A stretch of DNA of 64,000 nucleotides from Microlunatus sagamiharensis (GCF_900105785.1 NZ_LT629799.1:3596001-3660000), one strand, 5' to 3'. Counted from the first letter of the stretch, positions 24,716-33,394 are shown. A program made the numbers and translations. The notes: generated from the sequence alone by a model not told the origin.

Positions 24716-26244
24716 TGGCGGTTCCTCTCGCCTTCTGCGTGCTCGTCGGTGTCGAGCGCCGACTCCTTGATGCGGAAGATCGGTGATGCTTCGACGCCAG
24801 CGCGGATGATCGGGTTGTCGTCGGTCTGCTGTTTCGACAAGGCCCAGCCAAGGTTCGCGTCCGCTGTACCCATGGTGATGTTGGCGGCCAGGAACGTGGC
24901 TGTCTCCTTGCCGAGACGGACGATCGTCTCGAGCTCCTCAACCGAGACCGCACGAGTCGGGAGACGCTTGGACTTCGTGTACCAAGGCTGGTGCAGCGGC
25001 GAGCCGGCGAGGTAGAAGTCCTCGAGGGTGACCACGATGCCGACGATCGGCCGGTCGGCGGGGATGTGCTGGAACTCGGGCCGCCGGGACATGATGAGGT
25101 CGTAGGTGCGGTCGAGCTGCTTGTGCGCCTTGTCGAACGCCTTCTGCATGGCGGCTGCTGCGCCTGCCGCGCCGGACCGGAACGGCTGGGTGGGTCGGGC
25201 GAGCTTGGCCTCGACCAGGAGCACGAGGTCGGGGAAGACGAGGACCCAGTCGATCGACTTGTCGTTGCCGGGTCCGTACTGGATTTCCGGGTGCAGGGTT
25301 GCGCCGGGCACGAGCGCGAGGTGGCGACCGACGTAGGCCTCGAACAGCGTGCCGAGGTCGCGCGTGAAGGCCTCCCCCCAGCGGCGAAGCCCGGTGAAGT
25401 AGAGCCCGCCCGGCGTCGACTTCCCGAGCACGAAGTCGGGCACCGGCATCAGCAAGTCCGGCCCGAGGCCTGCAACGACCGGGAACTCGACCAACGGGTT
25501 GAACGTGAACCGCCGGTCGACGCCCGGCCGTTCGCGGTCGCGCTGCCGGTAGCTGGAGGCGGGCGCCGACAAGAACTCGGTGAGCATGCGTCGGGTGATG
25601 GCGGGGTCGAAGACGTCGCGCACCAGCTGCGGGAACTCGGGGTTTTCGACCCAGATGGGGTTGAACCTGCCGCTGTTGGGCTTCGCGGCCGCAGCCAGCA
25701 GCTGGGTGACGCCGATGTAGTCCGCGAGGTTGCATCCCAGCAACTCCTGCTGCCAGCCGCTGCGCATGACCTCTGCGGGACGTTGGTCGGGGAAGGGCGT
25801 CTGCTCGAACAGCGCGAGGCTGCGTCCGATGAAGGCGCCGGGTGGACGCTGGTGCGGGAACTGATAGAACGCCAGCTGCAGCATCGTGTTGGCGGCAGCG
25901 TCAGGATCGGGGTCCTTTTCGGTGAGCCCTCGGTGGCCCAGCCCGTTGTGCATGATCAGGCAGCGGAGCAGGTCGTCGCGAGAGGGCACCGCCGATCGGT
26001 GCTCGTTGCCGAAGGCCAGGCTGACTCGGGCGATGTCGGCCAGACCCCAGGGGGTGACGAGGCTGTTCTTGGCGTAGTCCTGCTGGTTGAAGGCGCACTC
26101 GGGTGCGACGGTCGCGACCAGGTCGACCAGCTTCGAGGGCGGGAAGCGCCGCACGAAGCTCACGTAGTCGTCGTCGGTGAATTCCTTCTCAGCCGCACGG
26201 GGGTCAAGCTGCGCCCGCGCGACTGTGGACCAGCGGACGTTCAT
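24712..26244 (-). CDS. PD-(D/E)XK-type nuclease-like protein, defence-module candidate
   Basis: 510 aa from an ATG that overlaps the upstream stop (ATGA). The C-terminal half holds a nuclease core: TLHPEIQYGPGNDKSIDWVL carries an Asp, and FPDLVLLVEAKLARP has the E-x-K end of a PD-(D/E)XK motif, followed by a long helix (AMQKAFDKAHKQLDRTYDLI). The N-terminal half (MNVRWSTVARAQLDPRAAEK) is helical and unassigned. Coupled to a small protein upstream and a KAP NTPase downstream, a nuclease-plus-ATPase arrangement seen in anti-phage systems. Confidence 0.65.
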   Translation of the reverse strand: MNVRWSTVARAQLDPRAAEKEFTDDDYVSFVRRFPPSKLVDLVATVAPECAFNQQDYAKNSLVTPWGLADIARVSLAFGNEHRSAVPSRDDLLRCLIMHNGLGHRGLTEKDPDPDAAANTMLQLAFYQFPHQRPPGAFIGRSLALFEQTPFPDQRPAEVMRSGWQQELLGCNLADYIGVTQLLAAAAKPNSGRFNPIWVENPEFPQLVRDVFDPAITRRMLTEFLSAPASSYRQRDRERPGVDRRFTFNPLVEFPVVAGLGPDLLMPVPDFVLGKSTPGGLYFTGLRRWGEAFTRDLGTLFEAYVGRHLALVPGATLHPEIQYGPGNDKSIDWVLVFPDLVLLVEAKLARPTQPFRSGAAGAAAAMQKAFDKAHKQLDRTYDLIMSRRPEFQHIPADRPIVGIVVTLEDFYLAGSPLHQPWYTKSKRLPTRAVSVEELETIVRLGKETATFLAANITMGTADANLGWALSKQQTDDNPIIRAGVEASPIFRIKESALDTDEHAEGERNRQ

Positions 26245-26546
26245 AGTTCGGCCGGGCGAGCCGCGGAAAATCGCAGGTCCAGCAGGACCGGTTCGTCGCG
26301 CTGCTGACCAGGCTCGGTCCGATTGGGCGAGCTGACGTACTGCCTGATGCGGCACACGTCGGACACGCGCATTAAGGCATGTCCATCGAAACCGGGGTCG
26401 CACTTAATCGCCAGGAGCAGCCACTTCGAGCCGCGCGCCACGATCGAGCCATTCAACCGTTCCCAGCCTCTGCGTCGCGTCTCCATGACGAGCCGTCCGT
26501 CGGCGACGGGCTGGTCGATCCGCTCACCGATGCGGGCAGCTGACAC
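26241..26546 (-). CDS. Small beta-rich protein, first gene of nuclease/KAP operon
   Basis: 101 aa from a GTG at 26546. WERLNGSIVARGSKWLLLAI then FDGHALMRVSDVCRIRQYVS resembles a widespread small actinobacterial family with a 'WxLL...DG...R..DV' core, predicted to be a compact beta-barrel. Its stop overlaps the nuclease start. Role unknown; the fixed position suggests an antitoxin-like or accessory subunit (inference). Confidence 0.5.
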   Translation of the reverse strand: MSAARIGERIDQPVADGRLVMETRRRGWERLNGSIVARGSKWLLLAIKCDPGFDGHALMRVSDVCRIRQYVSSPNRTEPGQQRDEPVLLDLRFSAARPAEL

Positions 26547-27038
26547 ACCGGCGACTCTACGGTCCCCTGGCGGACCGCGAAGGCATCTGCGTCCTCCGCG
26601 CGACAGCTGCTCTGAGTGCACCGCAGGAGGGTCGGCTTGCGTGCTCCGCTCGACGGTCCGCTTGCGTGCTCTCAGTAGTAGTACGGCTGAGGCTGCCCGG
26701 GGTCAGCATCAACAAGGTCGAGGGTCGGATCGACGAGCAGTTGACTATGGCCGGGGGCGCTGGCGTCAAGTCCGGTCCAGTGCGGATCGACATCGTTGAG
26801 GGAAGCACCAGCTGTGGCTCGCCGGCCAGGCGATGGCCAGGGGGCTCGAAGGCCGCCCTGGCCCAGGCCCATCTCTCATGTGCAGAGAGCGTCGAGTAGC
26901 CCTTCCATGAATGTGTAACTGCGGTCAGAAGCTTGAGGATCTTGCATTGCCTGGCAGACCGATCGGTGACAGTCCCGAGCGTCCGAACGTCGGTGAGCCT
27001 TGTGGCGATCAACGGTCGCACGTCCTGTCCTGTCGGTC
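26547..27038. other. Spacer between defence remnant and IS3 copy 2
   Basis: Contains the repeat doublet at 26622-26666 and otherwise no credible gene. Base composition is mixed, consistent with debris. Confidence 0.35.
26622..26666 (+). repeat. Island hairpin repeat, doublet (units 12-13)
   Basis: CGCAGGAGGGTCGGCTTGCG (26622-26641) and CGCTCGACGGTCCGCTTGCG (26647-26666), starts 25 bp apart and joined by TGCTC, identical in layout to the doublet at 13902. Confidence 0.8.
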
Positions 27039-27079
27039 GGGACTGCTGCAGGTCTGGTTGACACTCGGGTTGTGGTGGT

Positions 27080-27371
27080 TCAGCCCGCGTTAGCGGCCTG
27101 GTAGATGGTCTCAAACTCGATCGGGGTGAGTCGGCCGAGGCGTCGCTGGCGGCGTCGTCGGTGGTAGGTCCGTTCGATCCAGGTCACGATCGCGAGGCGT
27201 AGTTGCTGGCGGGTGGCCCAGCGGCGGGTGTTGAGGACGTTCTTCTGCAGCAGCGCGAAGAAGCTTTCCATCGCCGCGTTGTCGCCGGCGGCGCCGACCC
27301 GGCCCATCGAGCCCTCGAGGCCGAGCGCGTTGAGGGCGGCGACGAACTTCCGCGACCGGAACTGGCTGCCT
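27080..27371 (-). pseudogene. IS3 OrfB copy 2, 3' part
   Basis: C-terminal ~95 codons after the IS110 insertion: RGSQFRSRKF, then MGRVGAAGDNAAMESFFALL with the catalytic Glu, and the RRRRQRRLGRLTPIEFETIY tail. Closely similar to copy 1 but not identical, so the two copies are not a recent duplication. Confidence 0.85.
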
Positions 27372-27389
27372 CTGATGCTCTCCTAAGAG

Positions 27390-28535
27390 TCAAGCGGCTG
27401 CGGGACGACGTCTGGTGTGCGGTTTGGCGGGGGCGGGCTGGCCGGGGTTGAGCAGGAAGTAGACCTCGCGGGCGAGGTAGCGCTTCAGGCAGCGCAGGAT
27501 CTCCATCTTGGAGTGGCCCTGGGCAGTCTTCTTGGCCACGTAGGCCTTGGTTCTGGGGTCGAGCCGGAGGCGGCTGATGGCGGCGAGGTGCAGGGCCCGG
27601 TTGGCTTGGCGGTCGCCGCCGCGGTTGAGCCGGTGTCGCTGGGTCATGCCGGAGGAGGCGGGCAGCGGTGCCACGCCGCAGAGCATCGCGAACGCGGCCT
27701 CGGATGTCATCCGGTCGGGGTTGTCGCCGGCGGTGACCAGCAGCTGGCCGGCGACCTCGATGCCGATCCCGGTTCGGGCGAGGAGCTGCGGGGCGAGGGC
27801 TTCGACGATCGGGTTGATCAGCTCGTCGAGGTCGGCGATCTCGTCACTGAGCTCGAGGTAGCGCCGGGCCAACGACTTCAACGACACGCGGTATGCCGTC
27901 GGCGGGTCGGCCGCGTTCGACACGTCGGGCCGCCACGCGGCCACGGTCCGGATGAGTTGCATCCGGGTCAGGTGGCGGACCTGCTCGCGTAGCTCGTCGG
28001 GGGCGCTGACGATGCTCATCCGTAGCAGCTGCAACGCGGCCCGGCGTTCGCGGACAGCGTTCGCCCTGGTCACGCGCAGGATTCGGAGTGCTTCGACCGC
28101 TCCGTCGCGGGACTTCGGCACCGTGGTGCGGCGCTGGTGCAACGCCGCGCGGGCGGCGCTGATCGCATCCAGATCGTCGTCCTTGCCCTTACGCCGCCGG
28201 TCGGAGCGGTCGGGCCGGTCGACCTCGAGGATTGTGATGTCGGCCTTGGCCAGGTGCCGGGTCAGGCCCGCACCGTAGGAGCCGGTGCCCTCGACCCCGA
28301 CCCGGACCAGGTCGCCGTGGCTGCGGACCCAGGCCAGCAGCTGGTTGTAGCCCTGCCGGGTGGTGGGGAAGCTGCGGGTGCCCAGGACGGTCTCGGTCGC
28401 ATCGATCACGGCGGCGACGTGAAGCTCTTTGTGCGTGTCGACCCCGGCGAACACCGGGGTCGAGGTGGTGCTGTGCTGGCGCCGCGGTTCGCGTCGGGGT
28501 TGGCGTGGGCGGGGTGGACTGGTCATGCTGGTCAT
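27390..28535 (-). CDS. IS110-family transposase (DEDD recombinase)
   Basis: 381 aa from the ATG at 28535. The N-terminal DEDD RuvC-like domain has VFAGVDTHKELHVAAVID (D), VRVGVEGTGSYGAGL (E), LEVDRPDRSDRRRKGKDDDL and DAISAARAAL (D, D). The C-terminal Transposase_20 domain has IGIEVAGQLLVTAGDNPDRM, FAMLCGVAPLPASSG with the catalytic Ser region, and RHRLNRGGDRQANRALH. All key residues are present, so the element may be active. Family members are guided by a bridge RNA made from the element's own non-coding end. Confidence 0.9.
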   Translation of the reverse strand: MTSMTSPPRPRQPRREPRRQHSTTSTPVFAGVDTHKELHVAAVIDATETVLGTRSFPTTRQGYNQLLAWVRSHGDLVRVGVEGTGSYGAGLTRHLAKADITILEVDRPDRSDRRRKGKDDDLDAISAARAALHQRRTTVPKSRDGAVEALRILRVTRANAVRERRAALQLLRMSIVSAPDELREQVRHLTRMQLIRTVAAWRPDVSNAADPPTAYRVSLKSLARRYLELSDEIADLDELINPIVEALAPQLLARTGIGIEVAGQLLVTAGDNPDRMTSEAAFAMLCGVAPLPASSGMTQRHRLNRGGDRQANRALHLAAISRLRLDPRTKAYVAKKTAQGHSKMEILRCLKRYLAREVYFLLNPGQPAPAKPHTRRRPAAA

Positions 28536-28639
28536 GTCGCGGTTCCGTTCCGGTCGCAGGGGTGGACGGCGGCACCGCGCTTCGACCGAACCGGCGGACA
28601 AGACAGTGATGAGCACCTGTTGGCGCAGGCTCTCCTTAG

Positions 28640-28829
28640 GTCACCCCGACGGTGAGGCGTGGCGCCTCACCGGGCGCTCCCAGGGCACCGACAGATCCGA
28701 GGAAAGACAACACTTCGTCGATCGGAGTGAGGGTCAGGAAATCCTGGGAGCCCCCGGTACCGACATCTTGGCGTGTCCATCGCTGTGCGGGTCAGGAACG
28801 CTGGGAGCGCCGGCTCCAGCAGTCTCACT
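28640..28829 (-). ncRNA. Candidate IS110 bridge RNA
   Basis: Non-coding left end of the IS110 element, read in the transposase direction. It opens with a GGAGC-CGGC-GCTCC stem (28804-28817). It then has two copies of a module CTCCCAG-N2/3-TTCCTGACCC followed by different guides: GCACAGCGATGG and TCACTCCGATCG. A perfect 9-bp hairpin (28651-28671) closes the region. The first guide contains CACAGCGA, identical to the target strand flanking the insertion (28831-28838). Two similar loops with distinct guides is the expected bridge-RNA plan. Confidence 0.5.
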
Positions 28830-29408
28830 GTCGCTGTGGACGACGCAGCCGCTGACGGCGGTCAGGCCGCGGCGGGCGACGGCGTTGCTGAGGGCGTCGA
28901 CGGCGAGTGAGGCCTTCATGCGGTCGCTGATCGAGTAGCCGACGATCCGGTTCGAGCTGACGTCTTTGATCGCGCAGAGGTAGAGCTTGCCCTCCCCGGT
29001 CCAGTGCTCGGTGATGTCGGTCAGCCACAGCCGGTTGGGCGCCTCAGCGGCGAAGTTGCGCTCGACCCGGTCGTCGTGGACCGGTGGGCCCGGGCGCTTG
29101 CCGGACCCGTGCCTGCCGCTGTGGGTGGAGAAGATCCGCGCCTGGGAGCACAGCCGCCACACCCGCCGCTCACCGGCCGAGTGCCCGGCCGCCTCGAGCT
29201 CGTCGGCGACGAAGCGGTAGCCGAACTCCGGGTCGTCGCCGTGCACGGCGAGGGCGGCATCGGTGAGGTAGGCGTCGTCGAGGTCGCGATCGCTGACCGG
29301 CTGGTGCTGCCAGGCGTAGAAGGCCTGGCGCGAGAAGCCGAGTACCCGGCAGGTCACCGCGACGGGCACCCCGTCGGCGGCCAGGTCGAGGACCAGCGGG
29401 TAGCTCAT
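28830..29408 (-). pseudogene. IS3 OrfB copy 2, 5' part
   Basis: Starts with ATG overlapping the OrfA stop (ATGA): MSYPLVLDLAADGVPVAVTC. Contains the first catalytic Asp (LWLTDITEHWT) and ends at VVHSD where the IS110 element enters. Frame continues into IS110 DNA for about 30 codons. Confidence 0.85.
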
Positions 29409-29704
29409 TTTGGGGATTGGCCGAGCTTCAGGTTCGCCTGCGACAGGTAGGCCGCGGCTCGGCGCAGGACCTCGTTCTCCTGCTCGAGGAGTCGGTTGCG
29501 GCGCTTCAGCTCGCGCAGCTCGTCGGACTCTTGCCGGGTGACGCCTGGCCGGTTGCCGTCCTCGACGTCAGCAGCGCGTAGCCAGTTGCGCAGGCACGAC
29601 TCGCTGATCCCGAAGTCCTTCGCGACCTGCGACAGCGGAGCCTCTCCGCGACGAGCGACCGCGACCACGTCGTCGCGGAACTCCTTGGGATGGGGTGCGG
29701 GCAT
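29405..29704 (-). CDS. IS3-family transposase OrfA, copy 2
   Basis: 99 aa, nearly identical to copy 1 (MPAPHPKEFRDDVVAVARRG; LRNWLRAADVEDGNRPGVTR). Intact, with C-CCA-AAA as the slippery site before its stop. Without a working OrfB it can at most act as a DNA-binding inhibitor of related elements. Confidence 0.85.
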   Translation of the reverse strand: MPAPHPKEFRDDVVAVARRGEAPLSQVAKDFGISESCLRNWLRAADVEDGNRPGVTRQESDELRELKRRNRLLEQENEVLRRAAAYLSQANLKLGQSPK

Positions 29705-29809
29705 GATCGACATCCTTCCAGCGGCGGTCACAGCCGCCACACGTCAGATGTCAACCGAACCTGCAGCAGTCCCGTCATCAGTCGGACCGTGCTGATAACT
29801 TCCACAGAC

Positions 29810-31050
29810 ATGAGCTCCGATCCCGGAGACACGTCCTCGCAGAGCGCTGTAGAAGCGGCTACTCAGCCCGAGGCGGTCGATGACGCCACCAGCGAGGGTG
29901 AGGCAGCAGCAGGCGAGGTAACCATCCCTGACGCCTTCGCCTTCTTCACCCTTGAGGGCGACCAGTTCGAGGGGAGGGGCTGCCGGTCGGCAGCGCTCGC
30001 GAGGTCGGCTTTTTCCGCGACGTCGTCCTTGAGCTTGCTCGGGCTGCGTGGCTCGACTCGAACCCCGATCGAACCTACGTCCCCCGCGGCTTTGAGCGCG
30101 GCTTCGACCTACGACTAGTCAGCATCCTTTCGGGAAGCGCCCGGATCGGAATGCGGCTGCCGCGAGCTGCCGACCGCGAGGAGAGCGAGTGGGCGGACTG
30201 GCAGAACGCCTACGACACCGGGCTCAACACTCTCACTGATGCCGTGACTGCCGTCGCCGATACGGGTGGCTTGCCCCCCCGTTTCCCCGTGCGCGCCGTT
30301 GCACCGTTCAAGCGCTTGGGCTCCACACTCGACGAAGACGGCCGGCTCTTGTTCGGCTCGCCGACCAACGCCGCGCGCCGAGCTCAGATTGACCGGTCGG
30401 TGCGAACCCTGCTCCAGGAGATCGACGAGCTCGCTCCGCCCGAGCAGCCCATCGAGGTGACGCTGACCGGCGTGATCACTGAGTTCGACGGTCACGCGCA
30501 GAGCTTCCAGATACGCACCGACGGTGGCTTGCACAACTGCTCGATCGAGCACAACAACGTTCGCATCGCGCAGGAGATTTACCGCCACGTCGCACGCGAC
30601 GGAGTCACGGCTCCTGACGTGACCGTGACGGGCGATACCTTGCAGCCCGACGCTTCCCGAGTTCAGCTCTTCAACGTGCGAGGCGTACAGGTCTTCCGCT
30701 CCTTGGCCGAGAAAACGGTGGTTGCACGCGTGCGGCTGATTGCCGCCCTTGAGCCGGGGTGGAACGGACCGGGCAGCATTGTCCCAGATGAGGACGTGCT
30801 GTCGCGCGTCGAACACTTGGCGCCGACCGTAGCGACACTCGGCATCCCCGTAAAGATCGTCCCGAACGACGACGGTGCGATCGTCCTCGAGTGGCGTCGC
30901 GGGGCGGTCGAATGCACCGCAGCAGTTGAGGCGAGTGGCCAGATGTATCTACTTGCCGACGACACGGGCACGGACGATCAGACCGAGTACGAGGGTGCCT
31001 ACGAGGAGCCGCGCCTCGTCGGATTCCTGACGACGGGGAGCATGGGTTGA
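29810..31050 (+). pseudogene. Large hypothetical gene with single frameshift
   Basis: The first frame (MSSDPGDTSSQSAVEAATQP ... FAFFTLEGDQFEGRG) runs into a second frame that continues without a start codon (LPVGSAREVGFFRDVVLELA ... YVPRGFERGFDLRLVSILSG ... DADW-type helix) to 31050. The switch falls in the G-rich run at about 29970-29977; one additional base restores a single protein of about 413 aa. The C-terminal part has a beta segment (IEVTLTGVITEFDGHAQSFQ). Coupled by TTGA overlap to the next gene. Either an inactivating deletion, a homopolymer sequencing error, or a -1 recoding site. No family recognised. Confidence 0.6.
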
Positions 31051-31445
31051 GCACAGTGCTAACAGTCAGTGGCGAGGAGCTACTGCGGCAGGTGCACCCG
31101 ATCATGTGCCCTGAGGGCGAGCCGGCGCGCACAGCGTTCACGCCCACCAAGAAGGACGACGGCAAGCTCTCAACCCTGCGCGAGCGAGTTAGCGCGGACG
31201 AGGCGTACCGACGTCACGTCGAGGAGCTGCAGCTGCAGAGCGCCGGTACGTGGGCGGTGACCGTCGGCGAAGCGACCGACGCGGGGTGCGTCGCCCTCGA
31301 CGACGGCGACGATCTTGGGGTACCCGACCATGCCTCGGTCGACTTCTCCGAGGCTGGCAGTCGTAAGAACATCGAACGTGCAGCACGCAAACTGCGCGAC
31401 GCTGCAGTTGACCGCGGCTGTCGTTTCACGCCACCACTCGCCTGA
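31047..31445 (+). CDS. Hypothetical protein coupled to upstream gene (132 aa)
   Basis: TTG start overlapping the previous stop (TTGA), with GGGGAG upstream. Begins MSTVLTVSGEELLRQVHPIM, with a charged helical centre (RERVSADEAYRRHVEELQLQ) and GTWAVTVGEATDAGCVAL. The tight coupling suggests a two-protein module, possibly a toxin-antitoxin or defence pair (inference). Unrecognised family. Confidence 0.55.
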   Translation: MSTVLTVSGEELLRQVHPIMCPEGEPARTAFTPTKKDDGKLSTLRERVSADEAYRRHVEELQLQSAGTWAVTVGEATDAGCVALDDGDDLGVPDHASVDFSEAGSRKNIERAARKLRDAAVDRGCRFTPPLA

Positions 31446-31557
31446 CACCGGCAAAAAGTAGTTCTTGGTAGCGACGCGCGTTGGTGTGCCGGAACCTGAT
31501 CTTCTCCCGACACGCGATGCTCCCGGCACCCTCCGCAGCGACGCCACCAGCGGTTCT

Positions 31558-31577
31558 CGTACGACGGTCGGCTTACG
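31558..31577 (+). repeat. Island hairpin repeat (unit 14)
   Basis: CGTACGACGGTCGGCTTACG with pairing ends (CGTA...TACG), between the genes at 31047 and 31692. Confidence 0.75.
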
Positions 31578-31691
31578 GGCTGCGCCGATAGTCGGTCTGC
31601 AGCTTCCTCGAGCAGGGCGGTGGGCAAGCACGTGACGAACGAAAACCTCGTCCCTTGCCGCTGGGGCTAGTTCCTGTGATCAGATACGGCC

Positions 31692-32003
31692 GTGGGCGAC
31701 GAAGGGGGTCAGCGGCCTCGACAGGCTTGGCCCCGGCGAGTCGGTCAATGGCTCGCAAGTCCCACCGTCGATTCGACGCTACCGCCCTCGCCGCACGAGG
31801 TCCGGCGCTCCGCCTGGGCGCTGACCGCGTCGGCGGTCATCTTTCTAGTCCTGTCGGCGATCGACCTACCGCCAAGCGGTTGGACAAGTTACGTGCGGTA
31901 CGTGGCCGCGCTAGTAGTGACGATGGCCGCGGTGCGGTCCTGGCGCTCGTACCGCAAGCTGCGCACTCGATTGGCGAGCGAGCCGCCGGCGGATCAGTCG
32001 TAG
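31692..32003 (+). CDS. Small two-TM membrane protein (103 aa)
   Basis: GTG start. Hydrophilic N-terminus (MGDEGGQRPRQAWPRRVGQW), then spans WALTASAVIFLVLSAID and SYVRYVAALVVTMAAVRSW and a basic tail. Repeat-bounded single-gene unit. No family recognised. Confidence 0.5.
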   Translation: MGDEGGQRPRQAWPRRVGQWLASPTVDSTLPPSPHEVRRSAWALTASAVIFLVLSAIDLPPSGWTSYVRYVAALVVTMAAVRSWRSYRKLRTRLASEPPADQS

Positions 32004-32076
32004 CAACTGTCGCCACAGCAGCGGGGCGTCCTCGCTCAATGGTCGGCTTCTGGCACTCGCGCCAGCGCCTGTCGAA

Positions 32077-32520
32077 TCAGGGGGTAACGCCGTCACCCAG
32101 GCCGATGAGGTCGAGGGCGTCTCGTCGAGCTGGTCCCTCGAGCCAGCGAACTTCGTACGTCGCGTCCCGATCGTGATCGTAGAAGGAGCCGCTTTCCAGT
32201 TCCGGGCGAATCGCCCAGGGCGGGTAGTCCTCCTCCCACAGGTGACTCCGCTCGGCGTTGCCGTCCGGGTCGTCGAGGTAGTGGAAGTACAGCCACAGGC
32301 ACTCCTGCAAGCCGGTGGGACGGCCCAGCCCCCAGAAGGTCGAGACCCGGCTTGCGATGTAGCCGACCACTTCCCCGTCCAGGCTGAGCGTGCCGATGGC
32401 GTCGCGGAACACTTCGAGTCCCGGATCGGGCGGCGGCGCCACTCTCCGGACCAGCCACTCTCGCACCCCGTCCGCGTTCACCTTGCCTGCCATCAGCGCG
32501 AAGTATTCGAGACGCGCCAA
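32077..32520 (-). CDS. Hypothetical protein (147 aa)
   Basis: TTG start at 32520, or ATG at 32493 (MAGKVNADGVREWLVRRVAP). Aromatic-rich soluble protein: TFWGLGRPTGLQECLWLYFH, WEEDYPPWAIRPELESGSFY. Ends GLGDGVTP. Composition suggests a compact enzyme-accessory or immunity-type protein, but no family is recognised. Confidence 0.55.
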   Translation of the reverse strand: MARLEYFALMAGKVNADGVREWLVRRVAPPPDPGLEVFRDAIGTLSLDGEVVGYIASRVSTFWGLGRPTGLQECLWLYFHYLDDPDGNAERSHLWEEDYPPWAIRPELESGSFYDHDRDATYEVRWLEGPARRDALDLIGLGDGVTP

Positions 32521-32641
32521 GCCAAGTCTGTCGCCACGCAGCTCACCGCACTTGTCCGTTTCTCGTAAGACCCCGGTTGAGCAGAGCTCGTGAGAACGGA
32601 GCCCTCGGCCCTGGGTGACCGCAAGCCGGTCGCCGACCGGG

Positions 32642-32668
32642 CGGCGCGGGGAGTTACCCGCCGCGCCG
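32642..32668 (-). terminator. Hairpin downstream of serine recombinase
   Basis: CGGCGCGG / CCGCGCCG with GG/CC inner pairs, 33 bp beyond the recombinase stop. Confidence 0.55.
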
Positions 32669-32700
32669 CACTGCTGGTGATCGGGATAAGGGCTCGGTTC

Positions 32701-33327
32701 TCAGGTCGTCGGCGGGGTGACCTCGGCAAACGGACGGTACGGGTCCAAAGGTGGTGGTGGGTCACGGTGGATCGTGCGATACACCGTGGCCCGGCTGACG
32801 CTGAACATCTCGGCCAGCTCCGCGGTGCTGTAGGTGCCTCCTGCGTAGAGCTCGAGTAGGTGGCCGGACTGGATCTTGGTCAACTTCGGCTGCTTCCCGC
32901 GCAGCCGGCCCTTGGCCTTGGCTACCTTCAGTCCCTCGCGGGTGCGGATGCTGGTCAGGTCTGCCTCGAACTCCGCCACCATTGCTAGGACGTTGAACAG
33001 CAGCCGGCCGATCGGGTCGGTCGGGTCGTGGATCGACCCGCCGAGGCTGAGTCGCACGTTGGCCTTCGTGAGCTCGTCGAGGATGTCGCGGGCATCCGGC
33101 AGCGAGCGCGCGAGCCGGTCGAGCTTGGTGACGACCAGGGTGTCGCCGTCGTGGCAGGCGGCGAGGGCGAGTCGTAGACCGGGCCGGTCACGGTTGGTGC
33201 CGGTCAGGCCGTGGTCGACGTAGATCCGGTCGTCGCCGACGCCGAGGGCGGCGAGCTGCTCGCGCTGCGCGGTCAGATCCTGCTGTTCTGTGGACACCCG
33301 CGCGTAGCCCACCAGGAGTTGGTTCAT
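32701..33327 (-). CDS. Small serine recombinase (resolvase/invertase)
   Basis: 208 aa, ATG at 33327. Resolvase domain MNQLLVGYARVSTEQQDLTA with the nucleophilic Ser in YARVSTEQQ. The rest is canonical: DRPGLRLALAACHDGDTLVV, TKLDRLARSLPD, FNVLAMVAEFEADLTSIRTR. It is followed by an HTH_7 tail (YSTAELAEMFSVSRATVYRT). Complete, so likely active on its own res/hix-type site. No transposase lies beside it; it may act on the island itself (inference). Confidence 0.9.
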   Translation of the reverse strand: MNQLLVGYARVSTEQQDLTAQREQLAALGVGDDRIYVDHGLTGTNRDRPGLRLALAACHDGDTLVVTKLDRLARSLPDARDILDELTKANVRLSLGGSIHDPTDPIGRLLFNVLAMVAEFEADLTSIRTREGLKVAKAKGRLRGKQPKLTKIQSGHLLELYAGGTYSTAELAEMFSVSRATVYRTIHRDPPPPLDPYRPFAEVTPPTT

Positions 33328-33394
33328 CACCCCCGGTCTGACAGCGCGATGGGTCGCGGGTCAACACCGACGTCGAGGTACTGCTCTCCTGCTT

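Larger units (their letters stand above)
27374..28829 (-). mobile_element. IS110-family insertion sequence inside IS3 copy 2
   Basis: 1456-bp element set by comparison with the uninterrupted IS3 copy. The flanks read ...GCCTCT|GATGC and AGTCTCA|CTGTCGCTG on the plus strand, so a CT dinucleotide (AG in the transposase orientation) appears at both junctions. No terminal inverted repeats, as expected for IS110. About 290 bp of non-coding DNA lie upstream of the transposase start. Confidence 0.8.
27039..29773 (-). mobile_element. IS3-family element, copy 2, interrupted by IS110 element
   Basis: Same terminal repeats as copy 1 (GGGACTGCTGCAGGT at 27039; complement ending at 29773), flanked by an exact 3-bp duplication GTC (27036-27038 and 29774-29776). 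The transposase is split by an IS110-family insertion at the second catalytic Asp, so this copy is dead. Confidence 0.9.
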
